A DNA stretch of 6,684 nucleotides from contig DGQS01000079.1 in the NCBI GenBank assembly GCA_002389785.1, forward strand, positions 1 to 6,684. The letters are read 5' to 3'. Positions 1-5,738 of this stretch are shown here, in pieces (within the stretch, counting starts at the first letter, position 1; every line of letters begins with the position of its first letter). The notes beneath the pieces are model-generated. The model was not told the origin of the DNA. It was given only the letters and a program-made list of their open reading frames with translations, and ran no database searches. Made by a program: the position numbers and the translations under genes. Source of the stretch: Bacteroidetes bacterium UBA4408. GTDB lineage: Bacteria; Bacteroidota; Bacteroidia; UBA4408.

Positions 1-1355
1 TCTTACCGGGTTCTCAAATCGACGTTAAACCTATTCGTGATTACGACGTTTATGTTGGAAAAACAATGGAGTTTAAAGTGGTAAAAATCAACAAAGAATT
101 TAAAAACGTAGTTGTTTCTCACAAAGCTTTAATTGAAGCGGAGTTAGAACAACAAAAAATTGAAATTATCTCTAAATTAGAGAAAGGTCAAATTTTAGAA
201 GGTATCGTTAAAAACATTACTACTTACGGTGTGTTTATCGATTTAGGAGGTGTTGATGGATTAATTCACATCACCGATTTATCGTGGGGCCGCATCAATC
301 ATCCGGAAGAAATTGTGAAATTGGATGAGAAAATCAATGTGGTTATCCTTGATTTTGATGACAACAAAAAACGCATTGCCTTAGGCTTAAAACAATTAAC
401 TCCGCATCCTTGGGATAATTTGAGCGCCGACTTAAAAGTGGGTGACAAAATCAGTGGAAAAGTGGTTGTAATTGCTGATTATGGTGCATTTGTTGAAATT
501 GCACAAGGTGTTGAAGGTTTGATTCACGTAAGCGAAATGAGCTGGAGTCAACATTTACGCACTGCTCAAGATTTCTTAAAAGTAGGCGAAACTGTTGAAG
601 CGGTTATTTTAACATTAGATCGTGAAGAGCGTAAGATGTCATTAGGTATTAAACAATTGAAACCGGATCCTTGGGCTGAAGTTGTTAGCAAATACCCTAC
701 CGGCTCACAGCACACAGCTACCGTACGTAACTTTACTAATTTCGGAATATTCGTAGAATTGGAAGAGGGAGTTGACGGATTGGTTCACATCAGCGATTTA
801 AGCTGGAGTAAAAAAATCAAGCATCCATCTGAATTCTGCAAAGTAGGCGATAAAATTGAAGTGAAGGTATTGGAAATGGATGGCGAAAATCGTCGTTTAA
901 GTTTAGGACACAAACAATTGGAAGAAAATCCATGGGAAGTGTTTGAAACTGTATTTACTTTAGATAGCATTCACAAAGGAACCGTTTTAAGCATTATGGA
1001 TAAAGGTGCTTTAGTTGCTCTTCCATACGGTGTTGAGGGCTTTGCTCCTACCCGACACATGGTTAAAGCAGATGGAACTTCGTTGAAAGTTGACGAAAGC
1101 GTTGATTTTAAAGTGTTGGAGTTTTCGAAAGACAACAAAAAAATCATTTTGAGTCATTCCAAAGTAAACGAAGAAGTAGCAGCAGCTGACCGTGCAACTG
1201 AAGAAGATGCAAAAAAATCGGCCGCTAAAGCTGAAAAAGCAAGCGTTAAAAAACTGAAAGATAGTATTGAAAAATCTACCTTAGGTGATATCAGCGCATT
1301 GAGCGATTTGAAAGATCAAATGGACAATGCAGCTAAAAACAAAAGCGAAGAATAA
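1..1355 (+). CDS. rpsA: 30S ribosomal protein S1, 3' part (5' end outside window)
   Basis: S1 binds mRNA on the 30S subunit and helps load it for translation. The reading frame is open from the left edge: codons from position 3 read LPGSQIDVKPIRDYDV, typical of the second S1 repeat, so the ATG at 66 is internal and not the start. About 450 codons are visible. Numbering from that ATG, there is the end of one OB-fold repeat (1-22), then four S1 repeats at about 40-110, 125-196, 211-282 and 297-366. Three carry the signature G-[VAI]-F-[IV]-[DE]-[LI] followed by G-[LV]-[IV]-H-[IV]-S/T (55-74, 140-160, 227-247). The last repeat is more divergent (GALVALPYGVEGFAP). A charged Ala/Lys/Glu-rich tail (367-429) follows. 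Missing N-terminal sequence would bring it to the usual six-repeat length of the phylum. It converges on the response-regulator gene and stops 16 bp before the shared terminator. Identification is secure. Confidence 0.97.
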   Translation, partial: LPGSQIDVKPIRDYDVYVGKTMEFKVVKINKEFKNVVVSHKALIEAELEQQKIEIISKLEKGQILEGIVKNITTYGVFIDLGGVDGLIHITDLSWGRINHPEEIVKLDEKINVVILDFDDNKKRIALGLKQLTPHPWDNLSADLKVGDKISGKVVVIADYGAFVEIAQGVEGLIHVSEMSWSQHLRTAQDFLKVGETVEAVILTLDREERKMSLGIKQLKPDPWAEVVSKYPTGSQHTATVRNFTNFGIFVELEEGVDGLVHISDLSWSKKIKHPSEFCKVGDKIEVKVLEMDGENRRLSLGHKQLEENPWEVFETVFTLDSIHKGTVLSIMDKGALVALPYGVEGFAPTRHMVKADGTSLKVDESVDFKVLEFSKDNKKIILSHSKVNEEVAAADRATEEDAKKSAAKAEKASVKKLKDSIEKSTLGDISALSDLKDQMDNAAKNKSEE

Positions 1356-1371
1356 GCTTTGATTAGTTTAC

Positions 1372-1410
1372 AAAAAAAATCCTCCTAGAAAACTAGGAGG
1401 ATTTTTTTTT
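1372..1410. terminator. Bidirectional intrinsic terminator between rpsA and the LytTR regulator gene
   Basis: A perfect stem ATCCTCCTAG (1379-1388) pairs with CTAGGAGGAT (1393-1402) around an AAAA loop. It is flanked by eight A on the left (1372-1379) and nine T on the right (1402-1410). The element is nearly its own reverse complement, so it gives a GC-containing hairpin with a U-tract on both strands. It lies 16 bp after the rpsA stop and 2 bp after the stop of the minus-strand operon, so it should end both transcripts. Confidence 0.95.
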
Positions 1411-1412
1411 AC

Positions 1413-2156
1413 TCAAATACCAAGTACTTCCTTTAGTTTTAAATAACCGCTGCGGCTCAAGGGGATTTTAGCACCACTTTTAAGCAAGGCGATGTGGTTG
1501 TTTTTTTCGAAAGGTTCGATGCGTGTAATTTGCGAAAGTTGCACAATATAAGAACGATGAACCCTCAAAAAATCGCTGGCTGATAACACTTTTTCAAAGT
1601 AGTTCATGGTCTTCTTTTTTAGATGGTGTGCATCTTTGGTAAAAATCTTTACATAATCGTCGTAGGCTTCAATATAACTTACTTCTTGTACCGGAATAAT
1701 TTTAATGTTACTTCCGTTTTTCACCACAATGCGGTGTTGCTCATCGGCATGATTAATATTCGTATCACTTAGACTTTGTGCTTGAACAGCACTTGTATTT
1801 TGCGTACGACTATTCAACCATTTTTGTACCGCTTTCGAAAAACGTTCTTTGCTAAATGGTTTTAGCAAATAATCAATTGCATGCGTTTCGAATGCTTTAA
1901 TTGCATACTCGTCAAAAGCAGTAGTGAAAATAACAGCCGGGGTATATTCGAGCAGCTCTAACATTTCAAAGCCATTGATTTTGGGCATTTGTACGTCCAA
2001 AAATAGTAAGTCGGGCTGATGTTGTTGTATTGCTTTTACTCCTTCAAAACCATTGTTGCATTCGTCCATCACTTCAATTTCGGGAAAGCCTTGAAGGTAT
2101 TCCTTTATAATACTACGTGCTAAAGGTTCGTCATCTATGAGTATGGCTTTTATCAT
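1413..2156 (-). CDS. LytTR-family two-component response regulator
   Basis: Cytoplasmic transcription factor, 247 aa, of the LytR/AlgR/AgrA type. Residues 1-115 form a receiver domain with acidic pocket D8-D9, phospho-acceptor D54 in LFLDVQMP, T79 in IFTTAFDEYA and K99 in YLLKPF. A linker of about 25 residues leads to a LytTR DNA-binding domain (about 142-244), shown by YIEAYDDYVKIF and FLRVHRSYIV. All phosphorelay residues are present, so it should be active. The ATG overlaps the TGA of the upstream kinase gene by 4 bp (ATGA), a classic translational coupling that identifies the kinase as partner. LytTR proteins bind pairs of 9-bp direct repeats about 12 bp apart. Such a pair lies in front of this operon at 4523-4552. 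The target genes are otherwise unknown. Family call is certain; orthology to a named regulator is not, so no symbol is given. Confidence 0.96.
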   Translation of the reverse strand: MIKAILIDDEPLARSIIKEYLQGFPEIEVMDECNNGFEGVKAIQQHQPDLLFLDVQMPKINGFEMLELLEYTPAVIFTTAFDEYAIKAFETHAIDYLLKPFSKERFSKAVQKWLNSRTQNTSAVQAQSLSDTNINHADEQHRIVVKNGSNIKIIPVQEVSYIEAYDDYVKIFTKDAHHLKKKTMNYFEKVLSASDFLRVHRSYIVQLSQITRIEPFEKNNHIALLKSGAKIPLSRSGYLKLKEVLGI

Positions 2157-3193
2157 GCTAGTTGTGGGATAATTAAGGTGGCTGTAAATGTATTTTCTTT
2201 TTGCTCCAGTTGCAGCAAATCCTGTCTTGCATAAATTAATTGCAAACGACGTTGTACTGAAGTTAAGCCAAATCCAAGTCCTGTTTTAGGACGGGATGTG
2301 CTTGCGTCAAAAGGATTGCTGATTTGAATGTGTAAATTAGTTCCATCTACCTTTGCTGTAATTCCAATGGTAATATTTTCGATGGTATCGTACAGACCAA
2401 ATTTAATGGCATTTTCAACCAAGGGTTGCAATAATAAGGATGGCAGTAATTTGGTTAACGCTGTTTCATCGCAGTTAATTTGAGTAGCTAAGCGATGACC
2501 GAAACGAACTTTTTCAATTTCAAGGTAAAGTTGTAAATGTGTTAATTCATCTGCCAATTGAACCAGTTGTTGCTCGTCCTTTTTAAGCGTTCCACGTAAA
2601 AAATCGGAAAGCTGTTGAATCATTTTTCGGGCTTCTTCCGGCTTCGATCCTGCCAAAGCTGAAATTGAATTTAAACTATTGAATAAAAAATGAGGCTGCA
2701 ACTGCAGACGTAATGCACTTAATTCGGCCTCTCGAACTAATTTTTCAGCTTCCTCTTTGCGTTGGGTATTATCGTATTGCTCCTTCATAAAATAAAACAA
2801 CCAACTGGTAACCGTCATCAATGCTATCATGAGTAAGGCTATCATGTAGCGCAAGGGCAAGGAGTTATCTAAAAACTGTAAATAATTTAAGTTCTGTTCA
2901 AATACTTTAGCCAATACAAACTGCAAAGCATAGATGTAGGCAAAACTGAGGGTAATAGCGTAAAGCAAGCGCTGAATTCGATTGCCCGCTCCCGGATTAT
3001 AAAAGCGGTAGGTATTTTCGGTAGCAATGCCAACCAAGGCCAATAAAAAGTTGGAAATAGCTGCGTCGGTAAGGGCAATTTGCCAGCTAAGTCCTAAACG
3101 GTGCAAAACCAAGGTTTGTACAAAAATCCAAAACAGCCACCAGCCAAGATAGCCGGCAACTGCTTTGCGAAAGGAGATGTAATTTCTTAACAA
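2153..3193 (-). CDS. LytS/YehU-type sensor histidine kinase
   Basis: Inner-membrane histidine kinase, 346 aa. Four hydrophobic segments are visible (about 12-31, 41-58, 75-96, 115-136), followed by a short charged coiled linker (137-165). The His_kinase family box QLQPHFLFNSLNSI follows, with phospho-acceptor H168. The ATPase part has the N box LQPLVENAIKFG (N261) and a glycine box GLGFGL (305-310). There is no periplasmic or cytoplasmic sensor domain, so input must come through the membrane helices or a partner protein such as the LiaF-like product of the same operon. The chosen start is TTG at 3193. No ATG or GTG occurs between the stop of the preceding gene (3212-3214, in the same frame) and the conserved part, so TTG is the only ordinary candidate. 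It lies 18 bp after the DUF4288 gene and overlaps the regulator gene by 4 bp. Confidence 0.94.
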   Translation of the reverse strand: MLRNYISFRKAVAGYLGWWLFWIFVQTLVLHRLGLSWQIALTDAAISNFLLALVGIATENTYRFYNPGAGNRIQRLLYAITLSFAYIYALQFVLAKVFEQNLNYLQFLDNSLPLRYMIALLMIALMTVTSWLFYFMKEQYDNTQRKEEAEKLVREAELSALRLQLQPHFLFNSLNSISALAGSKPEEARKMIQQLSDFLRGTLKKDEQQLVQLADELTHLQLYLEIEKVRFGHRLATQINCDETALTKLLPSLLLQPLVENAIKFGLYDTIENITIGITAKVDGTNLHIQISNPFDASTSRPKTGLGFGLTSVQRRLQLIYARQDLLQLEQKENTFTATLIIPQLA

Positions 3194-3211
3194 AGATTGT
3201 AGTTTTAAGAA

Positions 3212-3559
3212 TTAAACGAAGAGTTGATGTTGTGTTTGCAACACCATAGCCTTGTGTTTTACAAAGCTAATGTAAGCATTTGCTTCTTCGCTTTCGTGCG
3301 TAGATGAACAAATTTCTGCTCCGTCTTCCCATTGTTTCAAGGGATGTATTTCTGCTACATCAATAAACTTCCAGCTCACTGAACTTTTGTTCTTATTGAG
3401 AAAATCAACTTCTTCATTCTTGCCAATGGAGCGTGCTTTAAAAAATGCTTCTTCGGTTGAAGCTGCTTTAATCAAGCGCAGTTGCTCATCAAATTGATTC
3501 GAGTTTTTACCTTTTCCAATATCTATTTGGAAAACTATTTTAGTTAAGTACCAGTTCAT
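3212..3559 (-). CDS. DUF4288 domain protein, function unknown
   Basis: A 115-aa soluble protein with no signal peptide or membrane segment. The opening MNWYLTKIVFQI, the QFDEQLRLIKA segment, the STEEAFFKARSIG helix and WKFIDVAEIHPL match my memory of the DUF4288 family (small, single-domain proteins of unknown function). The first two thirds look like a small alpha/beta fold; residues after about 85 are less characteristic. The gene is third-party cargo in an otherwise recognisable signalling operon: 31 bp after the LiaF-like gene and 18 bp before the kinase gene, all on one strand. The leader is A-rich (AATTTATAAAA directly before ATG), as expected for the phylum. Its TAA is in frame with the downstream kinase, with only six sense codons between the stop and the kinase TTG. 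A role as modulator of the two-component pair is inferred from context only. Confidence 0.85.
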   Translation of the reverse strand: MNWYLTKIVFQIDIGKGKNSNQFDEQLRLIKAASTEEAFFKARSIGKNEEVDFLNKNKSSVSWKFIDVAEIHPLKQWEDGAEICSSTHESEEANAYISFVKHKAMVLQTQHQLFV

Positions 3560-3573
3560 TTTTATAAATTGAA

Positions 3574-3584
3574 AGGTTGAACCT
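3574..3584. repeat. Small palindrome between the LiaF-like and DUF4288 genes
   Basis: AGGTT-G-AACCT is a perfect 5-bp inverted repeat around one base, in the 31-bp gap between two operon genes. It is flanked loosely by ATAAA (3564-3568) and TTTAT (3586-3590), which can also pair. As RNA the one-base loop is unfavourable, so it would need to open partly. It could be chance, a weak mRNA-processing hairpin or a protein site. No T-tract follows, so it is not a terminator. Confidence 0.3.
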
Positions 3585-3590
3585 ATTTAT

Positions 3591-4412
3591 TTAAAAGCTT
3601 TGTACATCAATTCCGCCAAACACAACATCCCCTTTTATAACCAGTAATTTAACGGGTGCATTGAGATCCTTTACTACATTTCGCTTGTCTTCAAATGAGC
3701 CCATCACAGCGGTAACGTCAGATTTCACTTCCCAATGTGGCGGTATTATTAATTTCGTTCCACCAAAAATGGTATGGATTTCTAATTCAACGCGTCCTTC
3801 AAAATCGGCCTGACTCAAATTAACTTCGGCTCCACCAAACACCACGTTAATTTCACCGCCTTTAAAATCTTTGGTTATAATTTTTTTTTCAATTCCACTA
3901 AACACAGAGTTTACTTCAAGATAATTGTCGGAGTTTTTTTTTTCTTGCCAAGCACTCCATTGTTCGCTTTTTTGTTGCCAGTGCTGATGGCGGTTCCATT
4001 TGCGGTAAGCTCGGTGATGTCCGCAGTGTCGGCGTCTTGGTTTAAACATGATGAGTAAACCAATAAAAATAATCAGGATGGGCCATATATAATGTGAAAT
4101 GGCTAATTCCGGAAAATTATCGCGTAGTAAAAAAATGCTTCCTATGAGTATGGGTATTAACCAGCCTCCTCGCTGAAATCCGTGTTTTACACCAACAAAA
4201 AGTCCGATGGCAATTAACAACATTTTCCAGCTAAATATCCAATGCGGAATTAACATGCCCATTTCTTTTGCCAGAAATAAACTTCCTATGGCTACTACGA
4301 TCATTCCTCCAAAAACTTTTCCGCGGCGTGATGCTCTTTCCCATCGGCGCATTTGATCATCCTGATTTGATGAATTTGATGAATTTGTATTTTCTGTATC
4401 TACTCGTTCCAT
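3591..4412 (-). CDS. LiaF-like membrane protein (four-helix N-terminus plus LiaF C-terminal-type domain)
   Basis: A 273-aa inner-membrane protein. The first 30 residues are polar, with an Asn/Ser run. Four membrane segments follow at about 33-48, 60-77, 83-97 and 106-124, as in the LiaF transmembrane/DUF5668 families. A basic His/Trp/Arg-rich linker spans 125-160. The C-terminal domain (about 163-273) has repeated turns VFSGIEKKI, VFGGAEVNL, IFGGTKLII and VFGGIDV, typical of the LiaF/VanZ-adjacent 'cell wall-active antibiotics response' beta-rich domain. In Firmicutes LiaF restrains the LiaRS two-component system under envelope stress. Here the protein is first in an operon with a LytS/LytTR pair, suggesting an analogous role. 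The frame stays open up to 4625, but that extension would run into rnpB. The ATG at 4412 was chosen because it follows an A-rich leader and lies about 44 nt after the predicted transcript start. Confidence 0.9.
   Translation of the reverse strand: MERVDTENTNSSNSSNQDDQMRRWERASRRGKVFGGMIVVAIGSLFLAKEMGMLIPHWIFSWKMLLIAIGLFVGVKHGFQRGGWLIPILIGSIFLLRDNFPELAISHYIWPILIIFIGLLIMFKPRRRHCGHHRAYRKWNRHQHWQQKSEQWSAWQEKKNSDNYLEVNSVFSGIEKKIITKDFKGGEINVVFGGAEVNLSQADFEGRVELEIHTIFGGTKLIIPPHWEVKSDVTAVMGSFEDKRNVVKDLNAPVKLLVIKGDVVFGGIDVQSF
4366..4387. repeat. In-frame 9-bp tandem repeat in the LiaF-like gene
   Basis: TTTGATGAA occurs twice in tandem (4366-4374, 4375-4383), followed by a partial third TTTG (4384-4387). 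It encodes the Asn-Ser-Ser repeats near the N-terminus (about residues 10-16). Since the unit is 9 bp, slippage would change the length of the cytoplasmic tail without shifting the frame. Confidence 0.7.
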
Positions 4413-4460
4413 TCTACTTGTTTTTATTTGTTTTATAGTTTGTATTAAAATTTGATGCGA

Positions 4461-4491
4461 CAAAACTAGATCAAGCCATGTATTGCCACAA
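4461..4491 (-). promoter_or_regulatory. Promoter of the LiaF-like/DUF4288/kinase/regulator operon
   Basis: Read on the minus strand, TAGTTTTG (4468-4461) is a perfect match to the Bacteroidota -7 element TAnnTTTG. A TTG -33 element (4491-4489) lies 20 nt upstream, within the known 19-21 nt spacing. The predicted start is near 4456, giving a leader of about 44 nt that is A-rich (many AAA runs) and lacks a Shine-Dalgarno sequence, normal for this phylum. It is the only convincing promoter seen for the four-gene operon. Confidence 0.72.
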
Positions 4492-4518
4492 TAGTAAAAA
4501 GGTAAAACAAGGTCAAAA

Positions 4519-4552
4519 GTAGGTGAACGGTGGATCGGAGTAGGTGAGCGAA
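4519..4552. promoter_or_regulatory. Candidate LytTR-type operator: paired direct repeats between the operon and rnpB
   Basis: GTAGGTGAACG (4519-4529) and GTAGGTGAGCG (4540-4550) form an 11-bp direct repeat with one mismatch and a 21-bp period, two helical turns. Read on the minus strand, the first contains ACCGTTCAC (4531-4523). That fits the published LytTR half-site [TA][AC][CA]GTTN[AG][TG] at all positions but the last. The second copy is TTCGCTCAC (4552-4544), a weaker match. The 9-bp half-sites are separated by 12 bp, the canonical LytTR arrangement. The pair covers about -67 to -96 relative to the predicted operon start, suitable for activation by the operon's own regulator. It also covers about -22 to -52 of the rnpB promoter. 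Binding is inferred. Confidence 0.55.
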
Positions 4553-4562
4553 AAACATTGTG

Positions 4563-4570
4563 TATCTTTG
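4563..4570 (+). promoter_or_regulatory. rnpB promoter -7 element
   Basis: TATCTTTG is a perfect match to the Bacteroidota TAnnTTTG -7 consensus. Its last base lies 4 bp before the first paired base of the RNase P RNA (4574), so the mature 5' end and the transcript start probably coincide. No TTG -33 element is found 19-21 nt upstream; that place is taken by the second copy of the direct repeat. Confidence 0.7.
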
Positions 4571-4573
4571 CGC

Positions 4574-4926
4574 TACAAATCGTTCTATCGCTCCGATTTT
4601 TCGGGGAGGAAAGTCCGGGCAACACAGGGCAACCTGCTTTCTAACGGAAAGGTCTCGTTTATTCGGGAACAGAAAGTGCCACAGAAAATAACTACTTCGA
4701 GCAATCGGAGAAAAGGTGAAAACGTGAGGTAAGAGCTCACGATATTGTTTAGTGATAGGCAATAGGGGAAAACCTCAGGTGTTGAAAGACCAAATAAATC
4801 TCAGTAATGAAGCTGCCCGCTTCTGTGCCGTATAGCCGCTGAGAAGGGTAGGTTGATAGATTCGTCGAGCAATTGCCGAACTAGATAAATGATAGAACAC
4901 GACAGAACCCGGCTTATAGATTTGTA
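4574..4926 (+). ncRNA. rnpB: RNase P RNA, bacterial class A
   Basis: Catalytic RNA subunit of RNase P, which removes 5' leaders from precursor tRNAs. About 353 nt. The universally conserved core is recognisable: GAGGAAAGTCCGGGC (4606-4620, 5' side of P4), GTGCCACAGAAAATAACTAC (4676-4695), P12 stem CGTGAG/CTCACG around GTAAGAG (4723-4741), AAGACCAAATAA (4786-4797), GGGTAGG (4846-4852, tRNA CCA-binding region) and ACAGAACCCGGCTTATAG (4902-4919, 3' side of P4). P3 is the hairpin CTCCGA-TTTT-TCGGGG (4591-4606). The ends are set by P1, TACAAATC (4574-4581) pairing with GATTTGTA (4919-4926). Short open frames across this segment on both strands are by-products. It diverges from the LiaF-like operon and converges on yggS. 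Boundaries are good to within a few bases. Confidence 0.96.
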
Positions 4927-4933
4927 AAATTAT

Positions 4934-4968
4934 AACGCTGTACGAAGAAATTTGTGCAGCGTTTTTTT
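4934..4968 (+). terminator. Intrinsic terminator of rnpB
   Basis: AACGCTGTAC (4934-4943) pairs with GTGCAGCGTT (4954-4963), a 10-bp stem with one G-U pair and a 10-base loop, followed directly by seven T (4962-4968). It starts 7 bp after the RNase P RNA. The last two T are also part of the yggS stop codon on the other strand. Read from yggS, the same hairpin is followed by ATAATTTT, a poor but possible U-tract. Confidence 0.88.
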
Positions 4969-5650
4969 ATCGTGCTCCAAATATTGCTGAGCCCACGCGA
5001 ACCATGTTACTCCCCTCTTCTATTGCCAACTCATAATCGCTGCTCATGCCCATGCTTAGTATTTTCATTTCATGATGAGAAGCGCTTAAGTTATTATACT
5101 GCAGTTGCAGCAGTGAGTTGAACAAAGATTTCAGATGCTGCAATTCGATTCTTATTTTTTCTGCATCATCGGTAAACGATGCCATACCCATAAGCCCTTT
5201 TATAGCAACATGCGGTAAGGTATTATCAGCAATGCTTTGCTGGAACAAAGTCTTTACTTCATCATCATCCAAACCGAATTTAGTTTCTTCCCTCGCTATA
5301 TGCACCTGCAGCAGGCAATGAACAACGCGGTTTATTTTGGCAGCTTGTTTATTTACTTCCTGCAAAAGCCGGGCACTGTCTATACCGTGAATCAAATGCA
5401 CAAACGGCACAATGTATTTTGCTTTGTTGCTTTGCAGATGACCGATAAAATGCCAGAGGATATCTTTGGGCAATTGCTCATGCTTCTGCAATAATTCCTG
5501 CACATAATTTTCACCAAAATCACGATGACCTAAGTTGTATAATTCTAAAATATCTTCTGCGGGTTTTGTTTTGCTTACCGCAATTAAAGTTACATTCTTT
5601 TTATCCAGTTCTTCTTTCAGCTCAAAATATTTTTCTTTATTAACTGCCAT
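4967..5650 (-). CDS. yggS: YggS/PROSC family pyridoxal phosphate homeostasis protein
   Basis: Soluble PLP-binding protein, 227 aa, the normal length of the family. It carries PLP and buffers its level; no enzymatic reaction is established. The single TIM-barrel domain resembles alanine racemase without its C-terminal domain. Visible motifs: AVSKTKP with the PLP lysine K27, DFGENYVQE (44-52), [11 protein letters not shown] (66-76), REETKFGL (120-127), GLMGMA (152-157), and the phosphate-binding end [20 protein letters not shown] (198-217) followed by RVGSAIFG. The ATG at 5650 places the first conserved helix at the expected distance. The gene stands alone, converging on rnpB and divergent from panD across a 101-bp gap. 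Known work in E. coli links loss of YggS to disturbed amino-acid and CoA-related pools, which makes the panD neighbour worth noting. Confidence 0.95.
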   Translation of the reverse strand: MAVNKEKYFELKEELDKKNVTLIAVSKTKPAEDILELYNLGHRDFGENYVQELLQKHEQLPKDILWHFIGHLQSNKAKYIVPFVHLIHGIDSARLLQEVNKQAAKINRVVHCLLQVHIAREETKFGLDDDEVKTLFQQSIADNTLPHVAIKGLMGMASFTDDAEKIRIELQHLKSLFNSLLQLQYNNLSASHHEMKILSMGMSSDYELAIEEGSNMVRVGSAIFGAR

Positions 5651-5660
5651 CTTTTTTTGG

Positions 5661-5692
5661 TAAAGATATTAAGCAGCAGCAAGAAAATTCAA
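5661..5692 (-). promoter_or_regulatory. Candidate yggS promoter
   Basis: On the minus strand TATCTTTA (5668-5661) matches the TAnnTTTG -7 element except for the last base. A TTG (5692-5690) lies 21 nt upstream. The predicted start, about 4-5 nt further, would leave a leader of only about 6-7 nt before the ATG at 5650. Confidence 0.5.
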
Positions 5693-5729
5693 CCTGCAAT
5701 TCAATTCAATTAAGCCGCAGAATTTTCTT
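5681..5729. repeat. Inverted repeat with CAATT tandem in the yggS-panD gap
   Basis: AAGAAAATTC (5681-5690) and GAATTTTCTT (5720-5729) are perfect 10-bp inverted copies, 29 bp apart. Between them are three tandem CAATT units (5697-5711), so the centre of the dyad nearly coincides with the tandem. The left arm ends against the yggS -33 TTG and the right arm ends 9 bp before the panD -7 element. This symmetry suggests a shared control site, though AT-rich arms of this length can arise by chance. Confidence 0.5.
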
Positions 5730-5738
5730 TTTACTCTT

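Noticed and set aside
66..68. ATG at 66 as the start of rpsA
   Set aside because: The frame is open upstream to the window edge and encodes conserved S1 sequence, so this Met is internal.
785..970. Minus-strand frame of 61 aa inside rpsA
   Set aside because: Lies wholly within a conserved S1 repeat region on the other strand; no recognisable protein.
2887..3078. 63-aa frame inside the kinase gene
   Set aside because: Out-of-frame shadow of the hydrophobic region of the kinase; not supported as a gene.
3212..3559. DUF4288 plus kinase as one gene broken by a stop mutation
   Set aside because: Each part has a complete domain and its own plausible start, and DUF4288 proteins are usually stand-alone. 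Kept only as a readthrough question.
4413..4625. N-terminal extension of the LiaF-like protein by 71 residues, starting at 4625
   Set aside because: It would cross the operon promoter and enter rnpB. The extension has no membrane-protein character, and the ATG at 4412 has a proper A-rich leader.
4466..4762. Open frames on both strands (98 aa minus, 62 aa plus) across rnpB
   Set aside because: They overlap conserved structural RNA. Their sequence is explained by RNase P RNA and they show no protein-like features.
5118..5494. Two plus-strand frames (67 and 85 aa) opposite yggS
   Set aside because: Antisense to a complete conserved gene, with no family resemblance and no promoter seen.
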